Source: Gammaproteobacteria bacterium
Lineage (GTDB): Bacteria; Pseudomonadota; Gammaproteobacteria; Ga0077536
NCBI GenBank assembly: GCA_020849475.1
Contig: JADLGE010000010.1
Span: 62,001-126,000 of the forward strand
Direction of reading: 5' to 3'
DNA length: 64,000 nt
Made by a program: the position numbers and the translations under genes. Below are positions 17,073 through 25,206 of the stretch, one piece after another. Position 1 is the stretch's first letter, and each line of letters begins with the position of its first letter. A model generated the notes under the pieces. That model was given only the letters and a program-made list of their open reading frames with translations, was not told the origin of the DNA and did not search any database.

Positions 17073-17951
17073 TCAGGCGTGACCGAGCAGAAAATCGATG
17101 TGCAGGCGATTGAAGGTAGCCGCATCCTCGAACTGAGGCCAGTGGCCGCAGTTGTCCATGAGCGCGAAACGCGCGCCGGGAATGAGGCCCGCGATACCTT
17201 CACCGACACTGGGCGGTGCGGTCGGGTCATGGCTGGTCCACACCACCAAGGTCGGCGCGCGAATTGCAGCCCACTCCTCGGCGCTGAGGTTGTTGCGCAG
17301 ACGAATGTCCGGCTCTTGCAGGACCAGAATGTTTTCCAGCGCACGCAGGAAGCCCGGCTGTTGGTAGATGGCCTGGCGACAGGCGATGAGGTCATCCGTC
17401 ACCGACGCCGCATCGGCCATCAACCAAGCCAGCCGCGCACGCACCGCCTCCCAGCTCGGGTTCTCGACCGCGGCGCGCGACGAGGCTTTGATCTTGGCCA
17501 TCACCTGCGGGTTCATGGTCGCGCCACCGGTGGTGTTCAGGCACAGGCGCTCAACACGCGCGGGATATTTCAGCGCGAAGCGCGCCGCCACCCAGCCACC
17601 GAGGGATTCACCGGAAACATGCGCACGCTCACAGCCCAGCGTATCGAGCACCGCACGCAGATGCTCGACATACACGTCGATTTCATAGGGCGTGTCGGGT
17701 TTGTCGCTCCAGCCGTGGCCGACCATGTCGATGGCATAGGTGTCGAAATGCGCGCCGTGCTGGGCGAGGTTGCGCGAATAGCACTCGGCGTGGCCGCCGG
17801 TGCCGTGCAGCATCACCAGCAGCGGCGCACCCTGGCGACCGCTGCGCAGATAGCGTGTGCGGATGCCGCCGGCATCGAGATAGCCTTGCTCGAAACACGC
17901 ACCGCGCAAATCGCCCCACAGGCTGCGATAGGCCGTTTCCGCGCCGCTCAT
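17073..17951 (-). CDS. Alpha/beta hydrolase, meta-cleavage product hydrolase-like (MhpC family)
   Basis: The ATG at 17951 overlaps the TGA of the upstream hydroxylase gene (ATGA), which supports this start and gives 292 residues. The oxyanion-hole HGTGG lies at residues 49-53 and the nucleophile GESLGG has Ser116. A late SHDPTAP and DNCGHWPQ supply the Asp and His. Placed next to an extradiol dioxygenase, it most likely hydrolyses the C-C bond of the ring-opened product. The dioxygenase follows after 9 nt. Confidence 0.85.
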   Translation of the reverse strand: MSGAETAYRSLWGDLRGACFEQGYLDAGGIRTRYLRSGRQGAPLLVMLHGTGGHAECYSRNLAQHGAHFDTYAIDMVGHGWSDKPDTPYEIDVYVEHLRAVLDTLGCERAHVSGESLGGWVAARFALKYPARVERLCLNTTGGATMNPQVMAKIKASSRAAVENPSWEAVRARLAWLMADAASVTDDLIACRQAIYQQPGFLRALENILVLQEPDIRLRNNLSAEEWAAIRAPTLVVWTSHDPTAPPSVGEGIAGLIPGARFALMDNCGHWPQFEDAATFNRLHIDFLLGHA

Positions 17952-19396
17952 AGCGCCGCCAGGAAATTGTCGAGGTAATCGAGCCACTCGCCCTTGCGCG
18001 CATATTCGCGCTGAATGCCGGCCATCAAAGCGCTGCGCTCACCGGCATAGTTCTGTTCATAGAGTTCGTGACGGGCGCCGAACTCACTGCCGCAGATGTC
18101 CCAACCGAGTTTCAGCAACTGGGTCTTGGCGACGCCCGACATCTCGGCGCCGCGCAGCGCGCGCTCGATATCGGCGCCTACCGGTGAATCGAATTCATCC
18201 ATCGACACCGGCACCTGCACCAGCGCGCCGCCACCCATGCGCCGCACCATCTGCACGAGATCGGGATAGACCAGGGGCCCGTAGGCACGCCCGACCTGCA
18301 AGGCCGGCAGGTCGGGGTACAGCACGCCGTTTTCCGGGTCGAGCGTGGCCTGCAGTTCCGCCGAGTGCGTGGTGTTGCGGATCATCTCGATGCGCACCAC
18401 CGCTTCGCCGAGCATTTCCATGATTTCGGGACGCGACGCCAGGCCCTGTGCTTCGGCGAGACGCTGCACCAGCGCATAGACGAAACCAAGCTTGACCTCG
18501 AGTCGCGCATTGGTCTGGTGAGCGGTCAGCTCACGCATGCGCGTTTCGCGATACATGCGGTTCAACAGCGGCACGTTCTGATTGACGAACACGCGGTCCC
18601 AGGGCACCAGCACGTTGTCGAACACCACCGTCGCATCCATCTCGTCGAAGCGCGAGGACAAGGGGAAGTCGCGACGCTGACCGTGGTTGGCATAGGACAC
18701 GCGACAGATGGTCTTCAATCCCTTGCTGTTCATCGGCACCGCAAAGACATTCGCATAGGCTTCTTCACCGGCCTGGAAGGTCGGCGGGAAGGGCCACACC
18801 AAAAGCTCATCGGCATAGGGCGCGGCGGTCGCGATGCGCTTGATGCCAGACAGCACCAGGCCATCGGCGTTCTCGTCGACCACGCGCAGGCAGATGCCGG
18901 GATCCGATTGCTGGTGGCGCAGCTTGCCCTTGTCGAGCTGCGGGTCGAGCAGCGCATGGGTCAGGAACAAGTCGTTCTTGGCGACATGCTTCCAGTAGTT
19001 GACCATCGCGTCGGCGCCGGCCGGGCTCGCCTCGGCAAAGAAGCCGCGCTTGGCGGCCAGCGCCGCCAGCATCACGTTCAGAAAGTCCGGGCTGCGCCCG
19101 ACCATGCCGCAGTTGGCGCGCGCCCAGATCATGTAGGCCTCGCGCTTGAGACGCAGATGATCCAGCGTACGCGGGATCTCGAACGCGCGACCGGCCAGAC
19201 CTATCTCCGGGATCTCGGTGACCAGCACCTCGCGATGACGCGGGTCGTGCTGCAGGTCATACAGCGCGGCAATCGAGTGGATGGCGGCGTTGAACTCGGC
19301 GAACGTCGTCACATCGTCGACGCGCTTGCCGTCGTACCAGACCTCGCGACCGTCGCGCAGTCCCGCCAGGAATTGTTGTCCGTTACGCACCGCCAT
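17948..19396 (-). CDS. HpaB-type flavin-dependent aromatic hydroxylase (oxygenase component)
   Basis: The chosen start at 19396 (MAVRNGQQFLAGLRDGREVW) matches the family N-terminus and has GTGAGG upstream; it overlaps the upstream gene by 14 nt. The frame remains open to 19435. The 482-residue protein has the 4-hydroxyphenylacetate 3-hydroxylase features, including DGREVWYDGKRVDDVT near the start and FDNVLVPWDRVFV in the middle. Such enzymes ortho-hydroxylate phenols using FADH2 delivered by a separate reductase. No reductase gene is visible in the operon, so reduced flavin must come from elsewhere. Confidence 0.85.
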   Translation of the reverse strand: MAVRNGQQFLAGLRDGREVWYDGKRVDDVTTFAEFNAAIHSIAALYDLQHDPRHREVLVTEIPEIGLAGRAFEIPRTLDHLRLKREAYMIWARANCGMVGRSPDFLNVMLAALAAKRGFFAEASPAGADAMVNYWKHVAKNDLFLTHALLDPQLDKGKLRHQQSDPGICLRVVDENADGLVLSGIKRIATAAPYADELLVWPFPPTFQAGEEAYANVFAVPMNSKGLKTICRVSYANHGQRRDFPLSSRFDEMDATVVFDNVLVPWDRVFVNQNVPLLNRMYRETRMRELTAHQTNARLEVKLGFVYALVQRLAEAQGLASRPEIMEMLGEAVVRIEMIRNTTHSAELQATLDPENGVLYPDLPALQVGRAYGPLVYPDLVQMVRRMGGGALVQVPVSMDEFDSPVGADIERALRGAEMSGVAKTQLLKLGWDICGSEFGARHELYEQNYAGERSALMAGIQREYARKGEWLDYLDNFLAAL

Positions 19397-20678
19397 CTTC
19401 AACCTCACTTTGTTGGCGCCAGCCGCGGCCGTCATATTCGTCGCGCAGCGTGGGCTTTCGTTGCATCAATTCAATACCGAGCTTGGGCAGCACTTTTTCC
19501 ACCAACAGCTCGTTGCTTTTCAGTAATCCGTCTATGGGCGCCGGTCCCACCGCCATCCACGGCACGATGAGATCGGTGTTCAACATCTTGATCATCGCTT
19601 CCAGTTGGCGCGCGACGGTGTCGACCGAGCCGCACAGCGAATAGCCGCGTTCGCGCATGCTGGCCGGGGTGTTGGGAATAACGCCGGTCTCGCCGGGATG
19701 CCGCAGCGCCTCGTTGAAATGGAACCAGTCATGCCAACGGGTCCAGATGTAGCCGAGACCGCGCTCCTGAATCGCAATCGCCTCGGCGTCGGTGTCCGCC
19801 ACCACGATTTCGCGGAAGTGGCCGAGGCCGCGGCCCCAGTCGAGGCGATGGCCGGCCGCGTTCGAAGCCTCCCGGTAGAGCTCGATGGCGCCGCGCGCAT
19901 GGGCTTCGATGGGCGAGAAGATGATCGGCGTGATCTGCTCCTGCGCGGACCACTCGATGGTCGCCGGACTCATGGTGAAGGGCATGAAGATTTCGATGCT
20001 GGACGGCACCTGCAAGGTCAGCGGCGCGATACCAATCTGCTCAAGCTCGCCGCTGTCGCCGACCATGCCGGGCGCCATGTCACGGGTTGCCGGGTGATCC
20101 CAGCGGATGCCGCGCGGTGGAATGGTCCAATGCGCGCCCTCATGGCGAAACAGCGGCTCGGCCCAGGCCTTGCGAATGATTGCGTAGTGTTCGTTGAACA
20201 GCTCGCGGTTGACTCGGTCGTGCTCGGCGAAGTCCGGATCGTTGGCGGCGGTGTAGGCGGCGTTCATCTTCTGTCCGACCGTCATCACATGGCGCGCCTG
20301 GTAGCCGCGCGCGAAACCGGCGCACATGCGCCCGTTGGACATCTGGTCGAGCATCGCCAGATCTTCCGCCAGCAGGATGGGATTGCGCGCCGGCAGCACA
20401 TTGCCCATCTGGCCGATGCGCAGGCGCCGCGTCTGCATCGCCGCCCACAGGCCGAGCAGCACCGGGTTGTTCGAGACCTCTAGCCCTTCGAGATGGAAGT
20501 GATGCTCGGAGAACGCACAGAAGTCGAACCCCAGGTCTTCGACCTGGCGCAGCAAGCGCGCGCAGTCGGCGAGACCGCGCTGGTAGTAGTTGGGATTCTG
20601 GCCGGCGAAGCCCCGCTCGAAATCGGCGGGTGCGGCGCCCGCGCTCGGCAACATGAAAGCGCCCAGGCGAATTTTCAT
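19383..20678 (-). CDS. LLM-class (luciferase-like) flavin-dependent monooxygenase
   Basis: The 431-residue protein has the bacterial luciferase-like TIM-barrel pattern. Visible segments are FCAFSEHHF near residue 55, GNVLPARNPILLAEDLAMLDQMSNGR, and a C-terminal GSVDTVARQLEAM. It is the first gene of the operon with the HpaB-like hydroxylase, hydrolase and MhpB, all overlapping or nearly so. These enzymes use FMNH2 and O2 for oxidations such as Baeyer-Villiger reactions, so it may prepare a side chain or ring for the following steps. The substrate is unknown. Confidence 0.85.
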   Translation of the reverse strand: MKIRLGAFMLPSAGAAPADFERGFAGQNPNYYQRGLADCARLLRQVEDLGFDFCAFSEHHFHLEGLEVSNNPVLLGLWAAMQTRRLRIGQMGNVLPARNPILLAEDLAMLDQMSNGRMCAGFARGYQARHVMTVGQKMNAAYTAANDPDFAEHDRVNRELFNEHYAIIRKAWAEPLFRHEGAHWTIPPRGIRWDHPATRDMAPGMVGDSGELEQIGIAPLTLQVPSSIEIFMPFTMSPATIEWSAQEQITPIIFSPIEAHARGAIELYREASNAAGHRLDWGRGLGHFREIVVADTDAEAIAIQERGLGYIWTRWHDWFHFNEALRHPGETGVIPNTPASMRERGYSLCGSVDTVARQLEAMIKMLNTDLIVPWMAVGPAPIDGLLKSNELLVEKVLPKLGIELMQRKPTLRDEYDGRGWRQQSEVEDGGA

Positions 20679-20791
20679 AACATATCATCTCCCCGGGCGC
20701 CGACCACCTGCGTGGTCCGTGCCCATGAATTGTCGGTCGTACTGGCGGTGTCGCGACGGCAGGCAAGGGCTGTCGGCATCAGGGGCGGAGT

Positions 20792-20803
20792 CTAATATAT
20801 TAG
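20792..20803. promoter_or_regulatory. Candidate GntR operator
   Basis: CTAATATATTAG is a perfect 12-nt palindrome in the 173-nt region between the divergent catabolic operon (start 20678) and the GntR gene (start 20852). It is the only AT-rich island there. GntR/FCD regulators usually bind short palindromes of this kind. Confidence 0.5.
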
Positions 20804-20851
20804 TATGCCAATGCCTATCCACACTTTGACAAACGCATCCTGGGCCCGACC

Positions 20852-21568
20852 ATGAGCGCGCCTCCCTACGTCCAGCACGGTTTGTCCGCGGCCCGCGCCA
20901 ATACGCCGGCGGCGCGCGCCGACGCAGCTTATGACTACATCAAGACGCGCCTCCTGGAAGGCGATTACGCCGCCGGCCAGAAGCTGTCGGTGGTGGAACT
21001 GACGCGTGAGCTCGCCTGCAGCCGTGTGCCGGTGATGGAGGCGGTCAAGCGCCTGGCCAGCGCCGGCTTCGTGCACATCGTGCCGCAGGTCGGCTGTCGC
21101 GTGGTGACGCCGCAGCCCGCCGAGGTCAGGGACTTCTTCGCACTGTTCGCCGCCGCTGAGGGCACCGTCACGGCCTTTGCCGCCGCGCGCCGCACGACCG
21201 CCGAAGTCGAGGAATTCAAACAACTCTGTGCGTATATCGACGGGGTCGCCGCCAAGGCCGGCAAGCCCGGTGATCGCGACCCGACCTATCGCCGTCTCAA
21301 TCTTCTGTTCCATGCCTTCATCCACCGCCTCGCACGCTCACCGGTGACGACCGCCATCGCCGCGACCATGTGGGATCGCAGTGATTTCTACATCAAGCTC
21401 GCTTTTGGCTCGCTGTATTTTTCACGACCGGTGCGCGCTGCCCATGAGGCGATACGCGCCGCGCTGATCGCGGGCGATGCGCAGGCCGCGCAGGCCGCGG
21501 TGGCCGCGCATCTGAATGCGGTGGGTGATGGCGTAGCGGCGGCGATGGAGAAATTGGCGGAAGGCTGA
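20852..21568 (+). CDS. GntR family regulator (FadR/FCD subfamily)
   Basis: The 238-residue protein has an N-terminal winged helix at about residues 27-90 (LLEGDYAAGQKLSVVELTREL, then GFVHIVPQVGCRVV) and a C-terminal all-helical FCD-type domain. It is divergent from the LLM/HpaB/hydrolase/MhpB operon with a perfect palindrome between them. It is therefore the likely controller of that pathway, probably responding to a carboxylic acid intermediate. Confidence 0.88.
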   Translation: MSAPPYVQHGLSAARANTPAARADAAYDYIKTRLLEGDYAAGQKLSVVELTRELACSRVPVMEAVKRLASAGFVHIVPQVGCRVVTPQPAEVRDFFALFAAAEGTVTAFAAARRTTAEVEEFKQLCAYIDGVAAKAGKPGDRDPTYRRLNLLFHAFIHRLARSPVTTAIAATMWDRSDFYIKLAFGSLYFSRPVRAAHEAIRAALIAGDAQAAQAAVAAHLNAVGDGVAAAMEKLAEG

Positions 21569-21582
21569 TGCTCGCTACTTTC

Positions 21583-21664
21583 TGTGGGTCAGACTTCAGT
21601 CTGACATTCATTGAAATGGCTTGTGCCAGCGCCGCGAGTGTCAGACTGAAGTCTGACCCACAAT
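21583..21664. repeat. Paired REP-like palindromes (BIME-like), family 1
   Basis: Two inverted copies of the GTCAGACT-TC-AGTCTGAC palindrome are separated by about 30 nt, with their GTGGG flanks facing outward. The whole block is thus itself an inverted repeat. It lies between the GntR gene and the next LLM gene, both on the plus strand. Confidence 0.85.
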
Positions 21665-21698
21665 GATTTGATTTAAACCCAAAGCAGGACATCTCTAG

Positions 21699-22757
21699 AT
21701 GGACTACGGCATCGCCCTCACTCCCACGGCCGCCGCCGGCGACATCGCCGCGCGCGCTGAAGCCCTGGGCTTCACCCACGTGTGGTTCTACGACACGCAG
21801 CTCCTGTGTCACGACATCCTGGTGGCGATGACCGCCGCCGCGCTCAAGACGCGCAGCATCAAGCTCTGCGCCGGGGTACTGGTGCCGTCCAATCGCCTGG
21901 CGGCGGTGGCGGCGAACGCCATGGCGTCCTTGAACGCATTGGCGCCCGAGCGCGTCGTCGCCGGGCTCGGCACCGGCTATACCGCGCGCCGCACCATGGG
22001 TCTGCCGGCGCAGAAACTCAAAGACATCCGCGAATACGCGCGCGTGATGCGCGCACTGTGGCGCGGCGAGCTGGTCGAGACCGAGCTTGAAGGCGCGCCG
22101 CGCAAGATGCAGTTCATGCATCCGCCACACATGCCCGGGCAGTTCGTCAATTGCGAGGCGCCCATCGGCGTGCATCTGTCGGCCTTTGGTCCCAAGGGCC
22201 GCAAGCTCACCGCTGAAATCGCCGACGGCTTCATCAACCCCTACACCAATCCCGATTCCCTGAACGACGTGGCGCGCCTGCACGAGGCCTGTCGCACGGT
22301 AAATCGCGATCCGGCGTCCATCTACACCACCAGTTTGAATCTCGGCTGCATTCTTGCGCCCGGCGAAGCGGCGGATTCGCCGCGCGCCCGCGCCCAAGCC
22401 GGGCCGTGGCCCGCCATCTACTGGCACTGGCTGGTGGAAGACGGCGACAAGGCCAGCATTCCGCCGCCGCTGGCGCCGCTGATCGAGGCCTATCGCAGGC
22501 TCTACGAGAACTACACGCCGGCCGATGCGCGCTACCTCACCCTGCATGCCGGCCATCTCATGTACCTGCGCCCGGAAGAACAGCAGTTCATCACCGCTGA
22601 GATTCTGAAGTTCACGTCCCTGACCGGCACCGCCGATGAAATCGAAGCACGCGTGGCGGCGATGGCCGCCGCCGGTTACCACCAGATGGCAATACAACTC
22701 GTGCCCGGCCAGGAAGCGGCCATGGAGGACTGGGCGAAACTCTTGATCAAACGCTGA
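21699..22757 (+). CDS. LLM-class flavin-dependent oxidoreductase
   Basis: The 352-residue luciferase-like protein has GFTHVWFYDTQLL, LCAGVLVPSNR and VVAGLGTGYTARRTMGLP. It is the same length as the protein at 59232-60290 and shares its order of segments (LGF..WF.D.Q, TARLTMGL, HLVYTRPEE/HLMYLRPEE), so the two are paralogues. The group resembles F420- or FMN-dependent methylenetetrahydromethanopterin-reductase-like enzymes. No reductase or F420 gene is near. The substrate is unknown. Confidence 0.83.
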   Translation: MDYGIALTPTAAAGDIAARAEALGFTHVWFYDTQLLCHDILVAMTAAALKTRSIKLCAGVLVPSNRLAAVAANAMASLNALAPERVVAGLGTGYTARRTMGLPAQKLKDIREYARVMRALWRGELVETELEGAPRKMQFMHPPHMPGQFVNCEAPIGVHLSAFGPKGRKLTAEIADGFINPYTNPDSLNDVARLHEACRTVNRDPASIYTTSLNLGCILAPGEAADSPRARAQAGPWPAIYWHWLVEDGDKASIPPPLAPLIEAYRRLYENYTPADARYLTLHAGHLMYLRPEEQQFITAEILKFTSLTGTADEIEARVAAMAAAGYHQMAIQLVPGQEAAMEDWAKLLIKR

Positions 22758-22849
22758 CGACAGCACGGCCGGAAATGCTCTGTTATTCTCGGCCTGCGGC
22801 GCGGCGCCCAATGGCACGCCGCATTTCGTCACTGCATCAGGAATTCATC

Positions 22850-23257
22850 ATGCCGAGACCACTGCTACTCGTGTCCGCATTGCTGCTCGGCGGCTGCGCC
22901 AGCAATCAGCCCGTCATCTACGCCGGCCCCAACGGCGGCGACCGCAGTGTCAGCGACGCGGCCATTGCCGAATGCGGACGCCTGGCCGCCGCCGCTGGCG
23001 CCAGCCAATACGGTGGCCAGGCCAGCGACGTCGCCAAGGACACCGTCAAAGGCGCCGCCACCGGCGCGGCCGCCGGCGCCATCGGTGGCGCGATTGCCGG
23101 CAATGTCGCGCAGGGCGCGGGCATTGGCGCCGCCACCGGCGCGGCGGTCAACCTGGTGCAGAAACTGTTCGTGCCGGCCGCGCCGAATCCGGCCTACCGT
23201 GCCTATGTTGAGCGCTGTCTTGCCGACAAGGGTTATCAGATTGTCGGCTGGCAATAA
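22850..23257 (+). CDS. Small glycine-zipper lipoprotein
   Basis: The start at 22850, with AGGA upstream, begins a lipoprotein signal peptide whose lipobox LLGGCAS makes Cys16 or so the lipidated residue. The 135-residue protein contains a glycine-zipper segment (GAATGAAAGAIGGAIAGNVAQ) that can insert in or pack against membranes. The C-terminus has a pair of cysteine-bearing motifs (AECGRLA early, ERCLADKGY late). Proteins of this build are usually outer-membrane-anchored; the function is unknown. Confidence 0.75.
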   Translation: MPRPLLLVSALLLGGCASNQPVIYAGPNGGDRSVSDAAIAECGRLAAAAGASQYGGQASDVAKDTVKGAATGAAAGAIGGAIAGNVAQGAGIGAATGAAVNLVQKLFVPAAPNPAYRAYVERCLADKGYQIVGWQ

Positions 23258-23280
23258 ACGCTGACGATTGCTCTTTCAGC

Positions 23281-23302
23281 GTCACACTTCAGTCTGACAT
23301 TC
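23281..23302. repeat. Degenerate REP-like palindrome, family 1
   Basis: GTCACACTTCAGTCTGACATTC is a family-1 copy with one arm substitution (GTCACACT for GTCAGACT). It lies 24 nt after the lipoprotein stop and overlaps the leader of the DsbA-like gene. Confidence 0.6.
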
Positions 23303-23324
23303 GAACCGTTCCAGGAGGCCAGTC

Positions 23325-23972
23325 ATGCCCGCTCAAATGAAAATCGACTTCGTGTCCGACGTCTCCTGCCCGTGGTGCATCATCGGCCTGCGCGCCCTGG
23401 AAGATGCCATCGCGCGCATCGGGCCCGAGCTTGAGGTGGAGTTCGAATTCCAGCCTTTCGAGCTCAATCCGCAGATGCCGGCCGAAGGCCAGGATCTCGA
23501 CGAACACATCATGCAGAAATACGGCATGGGCCCGGCCGACACCGCGCGCAATCGCGAGGCCATCCGCGCGCGCGGCGCCGAGCTCGGCTTCGAGTTCCGC
23601 ATGGACAAGCGTGATCGTATCTACAACACCTTCGATGCCCACCGCCTGTTGACCTGGGCCCATGGCGAAGGCAAGCAACGTGAATTGAAACACGCCCTGT
23701 TCGATGCCTATTTCACCCAGGGCTTGAGCCCGGGCGATCACGCGGTGCTGCTGTCCGTCGCCGAATCCGTCGGACTCGATGCGGTGCGCGCGGCGGCGGT
23801 GCTGGCCAGCGATGAATTCGCCGAGGAAGTGCGCGCGCGTGAAGGTTTCTATCACCAGCACGGCATCCACGCGGTGCCGGCCATCATTCTCAACGAGCGC
23901 CACCTGCTGCAGGGCGGCCAGCCGACGGAAGTGTTCGAGCAGGCGCTGCGCGAGATTGCCGCGAAGTCCTGA
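23325..23972 (+). CDS. DsbA family thioredoxin-fold oxidoreductase (FrnE-like)
   Basis: The 215-residue protein has the redox motif CPWC within DVSCPWCIIGLRAL near the N-terminus, a large helical insertion, and a cis-Pro segment HAVPAIILN near the C-terminus. There is no signal peptide, so it acts in the cytoplasm, like FrnE and 2-hydroxychromene-2-carboxylate isomerase relatives. AGGAGG lies upstream of the start. Confidence 0.88.
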   Translation: MPAQMKIDFVSDVSCPWCIIGLRALEDAIARIGPELEVEFEFQPFELNPQMPAEGQDLDEHIMQKYGMGPADTARNREAIRARGAELGFEFRMDKRDRIYNTFDAHRLLTWAHGEGKQRELKHALFDAYFTQGLSPGDHAVLLSVAESVGLDAVRAAAVLASDEFAEEVRAREGFYHQHGIHAVPAIILNERHLLQGGQPTEVFEQALREIAAKS

Positions 23973-23981
23973 GCGGATGGC

Positions 23982-25142
23982 ATGACTGTCGAGGTCCGCT
24001 ATCTCGGCCACCTCGGCAATAATCTCTTTCAGTACGCCCTGGGCCGCATCCTCGCCGAGGAACTCGGCAGCGCCCTCACCTGCCGCGCGCCCTCCGACAC
24101 GCGCGGCTGGGGCGCGGTCGAAGCGATGTCGGGCATCGTCGATCGCTTCGTCACGCAAAGCGCGGCCTTTGCCGATGCGCCGCAGTCACTGCCCGGCAAC
24201 GAAGTCGATGATCCGCAGCTGCGCTACGTGATCGGCGAGAAGCAGAACTGGTCGGGCCACGGCATCAACCTCCCTTATCTGCTGCGTCACGGCCACGGCC
24301 ATCGCATCGTGCTGCACGGCTATTTTCAACGCGCCGAATACTACCTGCCCTATCGCGAGCGCATTGCGCGCTGGCTTGCCCTGCCGCCTGCGCCGCTGCT
24401 GCCGCGCTTGGGCAAACACGACGTGCTGGTGCATCTGCGCCAGTCGCTAGACATGAAATTGCTGGACCGCCAGATAGACCTGCGCTTCTACACCGACACG
24501 CTGGCCGACATGGCGCCGGCGCGGGTCTACGTCTGTGGTCTTGGCATCGATGATGCGGTGCGCGCGGCGCTGGCGCCGTTCAATCCGCAGTATCTCCATT
24601 TGCCGGCGCTCGATACCTTGAAAGTCATCATGCAAGCGCGGCGTATCGTTCTTGCCAACAGCACCTTCAGCTGGTGGGGCGCGTGGTTGTCCGAGGCGGA
24701 AGAAATCGTCTATCCACGCGTGACGCGCAATTTCTGGAGCGCGGACCGTGCCGACATCGCGCTCGAAGTGCCAGACGCGCGTTATCGCTATGTCGACGAT
24801 GTCGTCGTCAGCAACTGGCAGCCGTTCGAGGTCGCGGCGTCCGTCGAGTGGCAGTTCGACGGCGGTGCGGACGCCAGCCCGGCGAGTCTCAGGGTGCGCA
24901 AGGAGCAACACGGTTTGAGCATGCAGCTGTCGGCCGATCTCGCGCCGCTCGCGGCATGGCTGACCACGCGCCGCGCACCTTTCGGTTTCAATGACATCGA
25001 GGTCTGTGAACTGTCACCCGCCGCGCGCCAGGATGCGCCGCGCCTGCTGCTGGCGCTGGCGCGCCATGGTTTTCTCGACGCCGACCAGACCGCGCTTGAC
25101 GGCATCGCGGCGATCTATGGCGAGGTCACGGCCGGCGCTTGA
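23982..25142 (+). CDS. GT11-like glycosyltransferase (alpha-1,2-fucosyltransferase family) with C-terminal extension
   Basis: The 386-residue protein opens with GHLGNNLFQYALGR, equivalent to the GGLGNQMFQYA start of GT11 fucosyltransferases. It also has ANSTFSWWGAWLS, another family hallmark. The usual HxRRGD donor-site motif is replaced by HLRQSLD, which may change donor preference or activity. After about residue 255 there are some 130 extra residues that I cannot assign. It follows the DsbA-like gene by 9 nt; a functional link is not obvious. Confidence 0.75.
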   Translation: MTVEVRYLGHLGNNLFQYALGRILAEELGSALTCRAPSDTRGWGAVEAMSGIVDRFVTQSAAFADAPQSLPGNEVDDPQLRYVIGEKQNWSGHGINLPYLLRHGHGHRIVLHGYFQRAEYYLPYRERIARWLALPPAPLLPRLGKHDVLVHLRQSLDMKLLDRQIDLRFYTDTLADMAPARVYVCGLGIDDAVRAALAPFNPQYLHLPALDTLKVIMQARRIVLANSTFSWWGAWLSEAEEIVYPRVTRNFWSADRADIALEVPDARYRYVDDVVVSNWQPFEVAASVEWQFDGGADASPASLRVRKEQHGLSMQLSADLAPLAAWLTTRRAPFGFNDIEVCELSPAARQDAPRLLLALARHGFLDADQTALDGIAAIYGEVTAGA

Positions 25143-25206
25143 CCGTCCGCACAGGCGCTCTTAAGGTGCGGTGACACTCTCCACCGCGCACAGCAGGAGC
25201 ACCGCG

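Noticed and set aside
21393-22832. A 479-codon minus-strand frame opposite an LLM gene
   Set aside because: It crosses REP repeats and gene boundaries, and the LLM protein on the plus strand is well supported.
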